This document shows, piece after piece, positions 1 to 5,903 of a stretch of DNA of 9,514 nucleotides. Position 1 is the first letter of the stretch. Each line of letters opens with the position of its first letter. Below the pieces are notes generated by a model. It saw only the letters and a list, made by a program, of their open reading frames with translations. It did no database searches and was not told where the DNA came from. The DNA is from an uncultured Eubacteriales bacterium (GTDB lineage Bacteria; Bacillota; Clostridia; Oscillospirales; Acutalibacteraceae). The stretch spans positions 1-9,514 of the forward strand of contig ONFW01000156.1 in the NCBI GenBank assembly GCA_900317215.1, given 5' to 3'. Position numbers and translations under genes: made by a program.

Positions 1-1157
1 ATCGTAAACTGTCTTACACGGATAAGACCGTGCATCTCTCCTGAAGCCTCGTTTCTGAAAAGCGTGGAGGTCTCTGTGAGTCTCATCGGAAGATCACGGT
101 AGGAGCGCTGCTTATTGAGATAAACCTGATACTGGAACGGACAGGTCATAGGACGCAGAGCAAAGCATTCCTTTGTTTCGTCGTTAGGGTCGCCCATGAC
201 GAACATACCGTCAAGATAATGATCCCAATGGCCTGATATTTTGTAAAGCTCTCTCTTGGCGAAAAGCGGGGTCTTTGTGAGCTGACAGCCCTTTTTCTGC
301 TCAACGTCCTCGACCCACCTCTGTAAAAGCTGAATGACTCTTGCACCCTTGGGCATAAGAACGGGAAGACCCTGACCGACATAGTCTACTGTGGTAAAAT
401 ATTCAAGCTCGCGTCCGATCTTGTTGTGGTCGCGGAGTCTGGCTTCCTCAAGCATTTTGAGATGCTCCTCAAGCATGGATGCCTTGGGGAAGGATACTCC
501 GTACACTCTGCAGAGCTGTGTATTCTTTGAGTCGCCTCTCCAATATGCACCCGTGCAGGCTGTGAGCTTGATAGCCTTGATGACAGATACGTTCATAAGA
601 TGAGGACCTGCACAAAGGTCGGTAAACTCACCCTGCTTATAGAAGCTTATAGGCTCGCCCTTATCGGAGTGCTCCCTGCAAAGCTCGACCTTATAAGGCT
701 CGTTCATATCCTCCAGAAGCCTGACCGCCTCATCGGGCTGCAGAAAGAATCTCTCGACCTCAAGACCTTCCTTGACGATCTTTTTCATTTCGGCGGTGAT
801 CCTTTCAAGATCCTCGGCTGAGAAGGGCTTTTCCACGTCAAAATCATAATAGAAGCCGTTGTCGATAGCAGGGCCTATTGCAAACTTAGCGTTCGGGAAT
901 AATCTTTTGACAGCCTGTGCAAGAACGTGAGATGTTGTATGCCAGAATGCCTTTTTACCCTCAGCATCGTCAAAGGTCAGGATATCGAGTCTGCAATCCT
1001 TTTCAACGGGTGTTCTCAGATCGCAGGTCACGCCGTCTATCCTGCAGGCGCATGCAGCCTTATACAAGCCTGCTCCGAGACTTTTTGCTACGTCTGCAAC
1101 GGTTGTGCCGTTTTCAAATTCCTTTACCGTTCCGTCTTTAAGTTCAACCTTGACCAT
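1..1157 (-). CDS. thrS: Threonyl-tRNA synthetase, N-terminal 385 residues (cut by the left edge)
   Basis: Class II synthetase that charges tRNA-Thr in the cytoplasm. The start codon at 1155-1157 follows a GGAGGT ribosome binding site (1164-1169). Residues 1-60 fit the TGS domain. The editing domain keeps its four metal-type residues at the E. coli numbering: H73 and H77 (HTTSH), then C182 and H186 (DLCAGPH). The typical IGPAIDNGFYYDFD stretch follows the first histidine pair. The catalytic domain is entered with RPMTCP (335-340; C339 corresponds to the zinc ligand) and motif 2 (FRNEASGEMHGLIRVRQFT), where the sequence runs out. The remaining part, about 250 residues by family length, lies beyond the left edge: motif 3, the later zinc histidines and the anticodon-binding domain. 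The gene is controlled by the T-box leader directly upstream. The frame agrees at both ends and in the middle, so I see no frameshift. Confidence 0.97.
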   Translation of the reverse strand, partial: MVKVELKDGTVKEFENGTTVADVAKSLGAGLYKAACACRIDGVTCDLRTPVEKDCRLDILTFDDAEGKKAFWHTTSHVLAQAVKRLFPNAKFAIGPAIDNGFYYDFDVEKPFSAEDLERITAEMKKIVKEGLEVERFFLQPDEAVRLLEDMNEPYKVELCREHSDKGEPISFYKQGEFTDLCAGPHLMNVSVIKAIKLTACTGAYWRGDSKNTQLCRVYGVSFPKASMLEEHLKMLEEARLRDHNKIGRELEYFTTVDYVGQGLPVLMPKGARVIQLLQRWVEDVEQKKGCQLTKTPLFAKRELYKISGHWDHYLDGMFVMGDPNDETKECFALRPMTCPFQYQVYLNKQRSYRDLPMRLTETSTLFRNEASGEMHGLIRVRQFT

Positions 1158-1199
1158 AATAATACCTCCAGTTTCCTTTTAGTTGATTTTTTTTGCATT

Positions 1200-1249
1200 A
1201 AAAAGCTCCGCTCCAGGCTGCGGAAAGCCCACAGCTCAGGGGCGAAGCT
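1200..1249 (-). terminator. Regulated intrinsic terminator of the thrS T-box
   Basis: AGCTTCGC (1242-1249) pairs with GCGGAGCT (1204-1211), with one G-U pair. The inner part GCTGTGG/CCGCAGC extends the stem, and five U residues follow (1200-1204). The 5' arm shares 1247-1249 with the antiterminator helix. Uncharged tRNA should therefore block this terminator and let transcription reach thrS. Confidence 0.9.
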
Positions 1250-1478
1250 ATATGCTCCACGGTTCCACCCTGATTAACGGCATATAGCCGCACTCGGTGA
1301 GAAGACTCATCGTCTTTAACGCAGACCTGCGTTACGGCTTAGGGAAAGCTCCGTTCGCCGTACTGCTCCAAGGCGGTACCGACCCTTCTGATACACACGG
1401 CGGCTTACAGCCAGCGGCCTCCGTTCTCTGTCTGCATCATATTGAAAAATCGGCTCCTTTTCAATGCATTTTCTTTAT
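1200..1478 (-). promoter_or_regulatory. T-box riboswitch leader of thrS (tRNA-Thr sensing)
   Basis: This 5' leader senses uncharged tRNA-Thr and controls read-through into thrS. Stem I is closed by GCAGAC (1430-1435) pairing with GTCTGC (1321-1326), and an AGAGA motif follows its 5' arm. The specifier codon is ACC (Thr) at 1375-1377, set seven bases or so before the TTGGAG segment, as in other T-boxes. A 7-bp hairpin (TAACGCA/TGCGTTA with a four-base loop) near 1316-1333 overlaps the end of Stem I. The T-box motif AGGGTGGAACCGTGG lies at 1257-1271. An antiterminator helix pairs 1280-1288 with 1247-1255 (GCTATATGC/GCATATAGC, 9 bp) around it. Three bases of that helix are shared with the terminator stem, so the two folds exclude each other. 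The variable T-box base is A, which predicts a U discriminator on the cognate tRNA. A short hairpin (ATTGAAAA/TTTTCAAT, 1441-1465) precedes Stem I. Confidence 0.95.
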
Positions 1479-1484
1479 ATCATT

Positions 1485-1513
1485 ATCATACCACTATTCT
1501 ATTAAACTGTCAA
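1485..1513 (-). promoter_or_regulatory. thrS promoter (sigma-A type)
   Basis: Perfect -35 TTGACA (1508-1513), 17-bp spacer, -10 TATGAT (1485-1490). The predicted start near 1478 gives a leader of about 320 nt, the right size for a full T-box. Confidence 0.9.
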
Positions 1514-1533
1514 TTGCAAACTTTCGCGCAGTG

Positions 1534-1556
1534 CCTGCGGTGCGGGACCGCACAGG
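1534..1556. repeat. GC-rich inverted repeat in the thrS/SEDS divergent region
   Basis: GTGCGG (1540-1545) and CCGCAC (1548-1553) are perfect arms separated by GA. CCT (1534-1536) and AGG (1554-1556) extend the match across a three-base bulge. The arms sit in a GC-rich island (about 1524-1578) inside otherwise AT-rich spacer. No gene or promoter explains it. It could be a dispersed REP-like element or a protein site. Confidence 0.5.
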
Positions 1557-1603
1557 ACGATACGCGCCCTCGCTCGCTTACATTTTCACATACCGTACTT
1601 CAT

Positions 1604-1632
1604 TTCCGCAAGTATTGTATATCAATGCGGAA
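1604..1632. repeat. Inverted repeat upstream of the SEDS gene
   Basis: TTCCGC (1604-1609) pairs with GCGGAA (1627-1632). Inside it ATTG (1614-1617) pairs with CAAT (1623-1626) around TATAT, leaving a four-base bulge on one side. It lies about 70 bp upstream of the -10 element of the SEDS gene and has no T-run, so it does not look like a terminator. The rest of the spacer from 1514 to 1698 holds nothing else I recognise. Confidence 0.45.
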
Positions 1633-1698
1633 TTAAAAGCTGAATTGAGATAATGACTTTTCAGTCAACATAAAAGCGTCTTTTTTGCATTTTGCTCC

Positions 1699-1707
1699 TG
1701 ATATAAT
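1699..1707 (+). promoter_or_regulatory. Extended -10 promoter of the SEDS gene
   Basis: TGATATAAT is a perfect extended -10 element (TG-n-TATAAT). No good -35 hexamer sits 17 bp upstream, which is common for extended -10 promoters. The predicted start near 1714 would leave a 5' UTR of only about 16 nt, nearly all of it the ribosome binding site. Confidence 0.65.
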
Positions 1708-1729
1708 ACCTGTAAAGGAGAGGAAAGAG

Positions 1730-2896
1730 ATGTTAAAAAGGACAATGAAGGCTATAAATGATTATATCAGAAGCACCGACAGGGTGTTGTGGCTTCTGAC
1801 TGTGATAGCTGTTGCTTACGGCCTTGTTCTGATAGCAAGTCAGCAGAGAGTAGGAGGACCCGATTTTCTTAAGACGCAGATAGCTGCTGTATGTGCCGGC
1901 TTTGCCGGTGCGGTTGTGTTATCTTTGATAGACTACAGGCTCATAGCGGCCCTTTGGTGGTTGGCGGCTGCGGTGTCGTTTGCTCTGACCCTTTCTGTAT
2001 TTTTCATAGGAATTCGGGTCGGTGGAACAGATGATGTGGGCTGGATAAGACTGCCCGGAGGAATGACCTTTCAGCCCTCTGAGCTTACAAAGCTATGCTT
2101 TATCCTGACCTTTTCAAAGCACCTTGCTGTTTCAGAGGAAAAAGGCAGACTGAAAAGCTTTTTGGGGGTCTCGGCTCTTTTTCTTCATGCTATGCTCCCT
2201 GTCGTTATGATACATTTTCAGGGAGATGACGGGGCGGCTCTTGTGTTTGTTTTCATGTTTATGATAATGAGCTTTTCTGCAGGCGTGCAGCTCAGGTATT
2301 TTGTGCTTGCTATACTCGGGCTTGCTGCGGCTGTTCCTCTGGTATGGCTGAAAATACTGAACATCGATCAGAAGAACCGCCTGACGGCACTGTTCAGCTC
2401 TGACGATGAGGTGTTCAGGAGCTACGGATATCAGCAGTATCAGGGCAGGATATCCATAGCATCGGGAGGGGTTTGCGGCAAGGGTCTTTTTCACGGTCCC
2501 CGTGTTGCTCGTGAGGTCGTGCCGTATCAGGAGAATGATTTTATCTTTACAGTTGCGGGAGAGGAGCTGGGATATATCGGCTGCCTGTGCATTGTTCTTA
2601 TTTTTGCCCTGATGCTCCTGAGACTTATCTGTACGGCTTCTAAAGTTAACGATCCCTTGGGAAGAAATATCTGCATGGGCTGTTTTGCTCTTATCGGCAC
2701 TCAGGTGATGATTAATCTGGGCATGGTCCTCGGGCTGATTCCTGTTATCGGCATAACGCTGCCCTTTTTCAGCTCAGGCGGTACGTCTGTTTTTTGTCTT
2801 TGTTTGTCCTCAGGACTTATACAGTCGGTCAAGCGCTACAGAGAAAACACATTAGAAATACGATTCAAGAGAACAGTTGCTTCCGGTGGAAGATAA
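1730..2896 (+). CDS. SEDS-family peptidoglycan glycosyltransferase (RodA/FtsW/SpoVE type)
   Basis: Polytopic membrane enzyme expected to polymerise lipid II into glycan strands for elongation, division or sporulation. The 388 residues are mostly hydrophobic helices, close to the usual 370-400. Family signatures: GWI...FQPSEL (104-119) with the conserved Trp at 105; HFQGDDGAALVF (162-173) in place of the usual H-P-D-L-G-T; ENDFIFTVAGEELG (268-281), in which D270 matches the essential Asp of RodA; and NLGMVLGLIPVIG...PFFSSGG (329-351). ATG at 1730 is chosen because AAAGGAGAGG (1714-1723) precedes it; an upstream in-frame TTG at 1685 lacks such a site and lies before the promoter. No class B PBP, mreBCD or division gene is next to it, so RodA, FtsW and SpoVE roles cannot be told apart from context. 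The SSGG ending is more FtsW-like, while FQPSEL suits either. It is transcribed alone. Confidence 0.93.
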   Translation: MLKRTMKAINDYIRSTDRVLWLLTVIAVAYGLVLIASQQRVGGPDFLKTQIAAVCAGFAGAVVLSLIDYRLIAALWWLAAAVSFALTLSVFFIGIRVGGTDDVGWIRLPGGMTFQPSELTKLCFILTFSKHLAVSEEKGRLKSFLGVSALFLHAMLPVVMIHFQGDDGAALVFVFMFMIMSFSAGVQLRYFVLAILGLAAAVPLVWLKILNIDQKNRLTALFSSDDEVFRSYGYQQYQGRISIASGGVCGKGLFHGPRVAREVVPYQENDFIFTVAGEELGYIGCLCIVLIFALMLLRLICTASKVNDPLGRNICMGCFALIGTQVMINLGMVLGLIPVIGITLPFFSSGGTSVFCLCLSSGLIQSVKRYRENTLEIRFKRTVASGGR

Positions 2897-2898
2897 TG

Positions 2899-2937
2899 CA
2901 AGGAGCTGCCTCACTCATTAAAGCGGGCAGCTCCTTG
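2899..2937 (+). terminator. Terminator of the SEDS gene, possibly shared with the convergent gene
   Basis: A perfect 12-bp stem (CAAGGAGCTGCC/GGCAGCTCCTTG) starts two bases after the stop codon and is followed by TTTATGTTGATTTT. The 3' end of the minus-strand gene is 37 bp away and has no other terminator. The same hairpin may stop both transcripts, although its minus-strand side lacks a U-run. Confidence 0.85.
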
Positions 2938-2973
2938 TTTATGTTGATTTTGGGTTGGTGTGGGCGTATCAGA

Positions 2974-3846
2974 TCATTCCGTAAAGGACTTGTCGGTAAT
3001 ATAAGCGTTGCCGGTCTGTTCAACTGTAATGTTGAGCTCCTTGTCAGCAGTAATACGAACAGGGGTGTTGCTCCACTTGCCGTTTTCGAGCTTTGTCTTG
3101 AGAACTGCATCGGTGATTCCGGGCTTCTGAGCTGTAAGAATAAAATTGCATATTTTATTCTCGAAGTCAAAATCGCAGCTTATCCTTACATTCAGGCTTG
3201 CGGCATAGTAATTCCAGTCATAACCCTTCATAGGGAGAACAAAGGGGCTTTTCTTGTTTTTCGCTATGACAGTTCCGCCTGCTTCCGAGGTATCTGCAGG
3301 TGAAGCTGTCTGAGTTGAAACGGCTTCTGCGGAAGAGGTCTGCTGTGTCTGAGCGGGCGTCTCTGTATAGGGCTTGTTTGTTATATAAGCATTGCCTGAC
3401 TGCACGAGAGTCATGTGAAGGTCGCTGTCTGTAGTTATGCGAACGGGGGTGTTGGTCCATTTTCCGTCGGTATTCTGTGTTTTGAGAACTACGTTAGTAG
3501 TACCCTTTGATACTGCTGTAAATATGAAATTGCACATGCTTCTGTTATAGTCGTAGTCGCAGCTCACCTTGACATTAAGGCTGTCGGCATAATAGTTCCA
3601 GTCCTCGCCCTTTATAGGCAGAGTGAAGGTGTTGGAGGAGGAACTTCCTATCAGTGTATCACTCTTTTTGTCAAGGGAAGTCGAAGTGGCTGTTGCCGTT
3701 GCCGAGCCTGTTGAACCCATGGCTCCTGTTAAACCTGCGTTTGAGGCATTTGCTACGCAGAAGGTGGTTACAATGACTGCTGCTGATGCAACGCATATTG
3801 CGGAAAGGATAGCTGCTGTTACCTTTGTCTTTACTGTTGTGTTCAT
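2974..3846 (-). CDS. Exported protein with two 91-residue repeats, function unknown
   Basis: I do not recognise this family. The 290 residues start with a short basic segment and a long hydrophobic stretch (about 11-33), a signal peptide or membrane anchor without a convincing lipobox. A Ser/Thr/Ala-rich spacer follows (35-71). The rest is two copies of one domain, residues 72-162 and 200-290. They align without gaps at 54 of 91 identical positions and are joined by a Thr/Ser/Gln/Ala linker (163-199). Each copy contains LP.KG.DWNYYA.SLNV and GKW.NTPVRIT, plus two cysteines nine residues apart (96/105 and 224/233) that could form a disulfide. The second copy ends at the stop codon. No catalytic motif stands out; the pattern suggests a beta-rich binding or wall-associated module. 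AGGAG (3856-3860) lies nine bases before the ATG. The gene has its own promoter and is probably monocistronic. Confidence 0.85.
   Translation of the reverse strand: MNTTVKTKVTAAILSAICVASAAVIVTTFCVANASNAGLTGAMGSTGSATATATSTSLDKKSDTLIGSSSSNTFTLPIKGEDWNYYADSLNVKVSCDYDYNRSMCNFIFTAVSKGTTNVVLKTQNTDGKWTNTPVRITTDSDLHMTLVQSGNAYITNKPYTETPAQTQQTSSAEAVSTQTASPADTSEAGGTVIAKNKKSPFVLPMKGYDWNYYAASLNVRISCDFDFENKICNFILTAQKPGITDAVLKTKLENGKWSNTPVRITADKELNITVEQTGNAYITDKSFTE
2977..3249 (-). repeat. Second copy of the 91-residue repeat
   Basis: Codes for residues 200-290 of the exported protein. It pairs without gaps with 3361-3633 at 59% amino-acid identity, which indicates an old internal duplication rather than a recent one. 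Confidence 0.9.
3361..3633 (-). repeat. First copy of the 91-residue repeat
   Basis: Codes for residues 72-162. The conserved core (DWNYYA, SLNV, the Cys pair, GKW.NTPVRIT, GNAYIT.K) is the same in both copies. Charged surface positions differ. Confidence 0.9.
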
Positions 3847-3900
3847 AATAATTATCTCCTTTTTTGTTGGGGCTGAGCCCTATTGATTTGTTTGTTTAGC

Positions 3901-3924
3901 GGTTAATTAGCTTAGTAATTAACC
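3901..3924. promoter_or_regulatory. Perfect palindrome at the transcript start of the repeat-protein gene
   Basis: The arms GGTTAATTA (3901-3909) and TAATTAACC (3916-3924) are perfectly complementary across a six-base spacer. Relative to the promoter at 3937-3965 the element covers roughly +7 to +30. It could be a repressor operator or a stabilising 5' hairpin of the mRNA. A smaller palindrome (GGGCTGAGCCC, 3870-3880) lies just upstream of the ribosome binding site. Confidence 0.6.
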
Positions 3925-3936
3925 TGTTGTGCATAT

Positions 3937-3965
3937 AATATAACACAGCCTTTCGGGTTTGTCAA
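3937..3965 (-). promoter_or_regulatory. Promoter of the repeat-protein gene, with UP-like A/T tract
   Basis: -35 TTGACA (3960-3965), 17-bp spacer, -10 TATATT (3937-3942) preceded by TGT, an extended -10. Directly upstream, 3976-3996 is a pure A/T tract (A8, TTAA, T9), near -46 to -66. That is the position of an UP element or bent DNA. This should be a strong promoter. Confidence 0.85.
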
Positions 3966-3996
3966 TAGGTTTCAGAAAAAAAATTAATTTTTTTTT

Positions 3997-4102
3997 CAGG
4001 CAACGGACATTCATGCTCATAAAGCATATTGTATAAGATCCAGTAGTTGACAGGCGCTGAGCAAGAAAGGCTTTTGATATTATCGAAAACAAATATAAGG
4101 GC
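3997..4102. other. Spacer between the A/T tract and the glgA terminator
   Basis: No gene is visible. It holds a small inverted repeat (ATGCT/AGCAT, 4013-4027) and an imperfect palindrome near 4072-4089 (TTTT.GATA/TATC.AAAA). A TTGACA on the plus strand at 4047 has no matching -10. Nothing here is assigned. Confidence 0.4.
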
Positions 4103-4139
4103 AAAAAAACGCCGCCGCAGAATAAAAACTGCGGCGACG
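4103..4139 (-). terminator. glgA terminator
   Basis: An 11-bp GC-rich stem (4110-4120 with 4129-4139, one G-U pair) with an eight-base loop, followed by seven U residues on the minus strand. It starts about 40 nt after the glgA stop codon. Confidence 0.95.
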
Positions 4140-4178
4140 GGAGTATTTTCACTTGTTGATATTTCAGGAGCGGACGTA

Positions 4179-5633
4179 TTACCACCAGGACATGATCCAA
4201 CGGTAGAGATCCTCGTAGCGGTGAGCGGAATTTCTCCAGGAGAAGTCCATTCTCATTCCTCGGATCGCTATCTCATTCCAGCGGTCGCGCTCGGTGAAGT
4301 AAATGGTTTTAGCATAGTTGATAACATTGAGCATATCATCGGCGTTGTAGTTTGCAAAGGAGAAGCCGGTGCCGGTGTTCTCAAAACAGTTGTAGGGCTG
4401 AACAGTGTCCTTCAGGCCGCCTGTTTCACGGACGATCGGTACCGTGCCGTAGCGCAGGGAGATGAGCTGAGTGAGTCCGCAGGGCTCAAAGCGCGAGGGC
4501 ATCAGCATTGCATCTGCGGCAGCATAAAGCTTGTGCGCTCTGTTGTCGGAGTAGTAGATGTTTGCCGAAACTCTCTCGGGATATTTCCACTGATAATGCC
4601 TGAAAAGATTCTCATACTTTGCATCACCGGTGCCAAGCACAACAAACTGTGTGTGCTCGTCAGTTATCTGCTCAATAACATGCTCAATAAGGTCAAGACC
4701 CTTCTGGTCTGTCAGACGGGAGATTATTCCTATCATGAATTTGTTGTCATCTACAGGCAGACCGAGCTCCTGCTGCAGCCCTCTCTTGTTGAATACCTTC
4801 TTTTTGAAGGTCTTTGATGTATAATTCTCATAGATCTGAATGTCCTGCCCTGGAGCGTAGACCTCATAGTCTATACCATTGACGATACCGCAGAGGTTCG
4901 GATTCTTGTGGCGCATAAGCCCGTCAAGACCCTCGCCGTAATAGGGCATCTGTATTTCCTGAGCATAGGTGTCGCTGACGGTAGTAACATAATCGCTGAA
5001 AACAACGCCGCCCTTTAGCATATTGGCGTCCTTTTTATATTCAAGGTTCTCGGTAGAGAATACATACTCGGGAAAAGCGGTGAACAGCTTGAAGGTCTCA
5101 ATGTCCCATATACCCTGGAACTTGAGGTTGTGTATGGTCATCATGGACTTTATGCCCCAGTAGAAGCTGTTGTCTCTGAACAAGGTCCTGAGAAAAACAG
5201 GAACAAGAGCGGCCTGCCAGTCGTGACAATGGATAAGGTCAGGACGGAAGCCAATAGTGGGAAGTATCGAAAGAGCAGCCTTGCTGAAGAAGGTGAAGCG
5301 CTCGATATCCCATTTGAGATTGTTGGTGTAGGGAGTATCTCCGCCGAAATAACCCTCGTTATCAATGAAATAGTAATGTATGCCCTCGTGGATATACTCC
5401 ATGATTCCGACATACTTGTGATCCGGCAGATGGCCGAGAGGCATGTAGAAGCTTGAAACGTAATTGAAATGCTGACGGTATTCCCACGGTATGCACATAT
5501 ACTTGGGGATGACGACACGGACATCGAACTCGTCCTTGTTCAGCATTTTGGGAAGTGCGCCGACAACGTCAGCCAATCCGCCTGTTTTTATAAACGGATA
5601 GCATTCGGAAGCCACAAAAAGAATGTTTCTCAT
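4179..5633 (-). CDS. glgA: Glycogen synthase (ADP-glucose, GT5)
   Basis: Transfers glucose from ADP-glucose to the growing alpha-1,4-glucan in cytosolic glycogen synthesis. The 484 residues match the usual 475-490 of bacterial GlgA. The N-terminal half holds KTGGLADV (from 16), the ADP-glucose-binding loop, and HCHDWQ (135-140). The C-terminal Rossmann half holds ISRLTDQKG with R306 and K311, then SRFEPCGLTQ (380-389) with the conserved Glu at 383, and RETGGLKDTV. The start is taken at ATG 5631-5633 because GGAG (5642-5645) lies eight bases upstream of it. An ATG two codons earlier (5637-5639) is only two bases from the same GGAG, too close for efficient initiation. No glgB, glgC, glgD or glgP adjoins it, although these often cluster with glgA. 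It is framed by its own promoter and terminator. Confidence 0.96.
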   Translation of the reverse strand: MRNILFVASECYPFIKTGGLADVVGALPKMLNKDEFDVRVVIPKYMCIPWEYRQHFNYVSSFYMPLGHLPDHKYVGIMEYIHEGIHYYFIDNEGYFGGDTPYTNNLKWDIERFTFFSKAALSILPTIGFRPDLIHCHDWQAALVPVFLRTLFRDNSFYWGIKSMMTIHNLKFQGIWDIETFKLFTAFPEYVFSTENLEYKKDANMLKGGVVFSDYVTTVSDTYAQEIQMPYYGEGLDGLMRHKNPNLCGIVNGIDYEVYAPGQDIQIYENYTSKTFKKKVFNKRGLQQELGLPVDDNKFMIGIISRLTDQKGLDLIEHVIEQITDEHTQFVVLGTGDAKYENLFRHYQWKYPERVSANIYYSDNRAHKLYAAADAMLMPSRFEPCGLTQLISLRYGTVPIVRETGGLKDTVQPYNCFENTGTGFSFANYNADDMLNVINYAKTIYFTERDRWNEIAIRGMRMDFSWRNSAHRYEDLYRWIMSWW

Positions 5634-5693
5634 ATCCATTTCTCCGTTCTTATTAAACTGATGCTTTTACAGCACATATTTCTAACCAATTTA

Positions 5694-5722
5694 ATTATAT
5701 AAAATAAATCAAAAATATTCAA
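5694..5722 (-). promoter_or_regulatory. glgA promoter with an inverted repeat over the -35
   Basis: -35 TTGAAT (5717-5722), 17-bp spacer, -10 TATAAT (5694-5699). The predicted 5' UTR is about 54 nt. The -35 hexamer is also one arm of an inverted repeat, ATTCAA (5717-5722) and TTGAAT (5731-5736) with an eight-base spacer. A dimeric regulator bound there would block the promoter. The region is very AT-rich, so chance is possible. Confidence 0.7.
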
Positions 5723-5798
5723 TACATATTTTGAATTTTCGTGTATTTTTTTGTATAATATCTGAAATTCGGGCGTTGATTTTCCGTTGGGAGGCAGC

Positions 5799-5829
5799 AA
5801 AAAGCCCCCGCAGAAATGATCTGCGGGGG
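5799..5829 (-). terminator. Terminator of the hexapeptide-linker lipoprotein gene
   Basis: A perfect 10-bp stem (CCCCCGCAGA/TCTGCGGGGG) with a five-base loop is followed by C and five U residues on the minus strand. It lies about 75 nt after the stop codon. Between the two is one small inverted repeat (CAGGG/CCCTG, 5864-5879) and no ORF. Confidence 0.93.
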
Positions 5830-5903
5830 AGAAGCTGTGCTATGATATCAGTATCCGTAATTGCAGGGGAAACACCCTGTTGTGTTCAGACCGTCATCTG
5901 AGG

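Noticed and set aside
1653..1687. Possible plus-strand terminator (TGACT/AGTCA hairpin and later T-run)
   Set aside because: The T-run starts 11 bases after the stem, too far away, and no plus-strand gene lies upstream to terminate.
1685..1729. Upstream TTG start for the SEDS gene
   Set aside because: It lies before the extended -10 element and has no ribosome binding site; ATG at 1730 has one.
2794..3303. Plus-strand open frame of 169 codons overlapping the end of the SEDS gene
   Set aside because: It crosses the SEDS terminator and runs antisense to the repeat-protein gene; both overlapped genes are better supported.
4047..4817. Plus-strand open frame of 256 codons
   Set aside because: It lies mostly antisense to glgA, whose motifs are complete, and it begins inside the glgA terminator region. 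It has no ribosome binding site and no recognisable protein signature.
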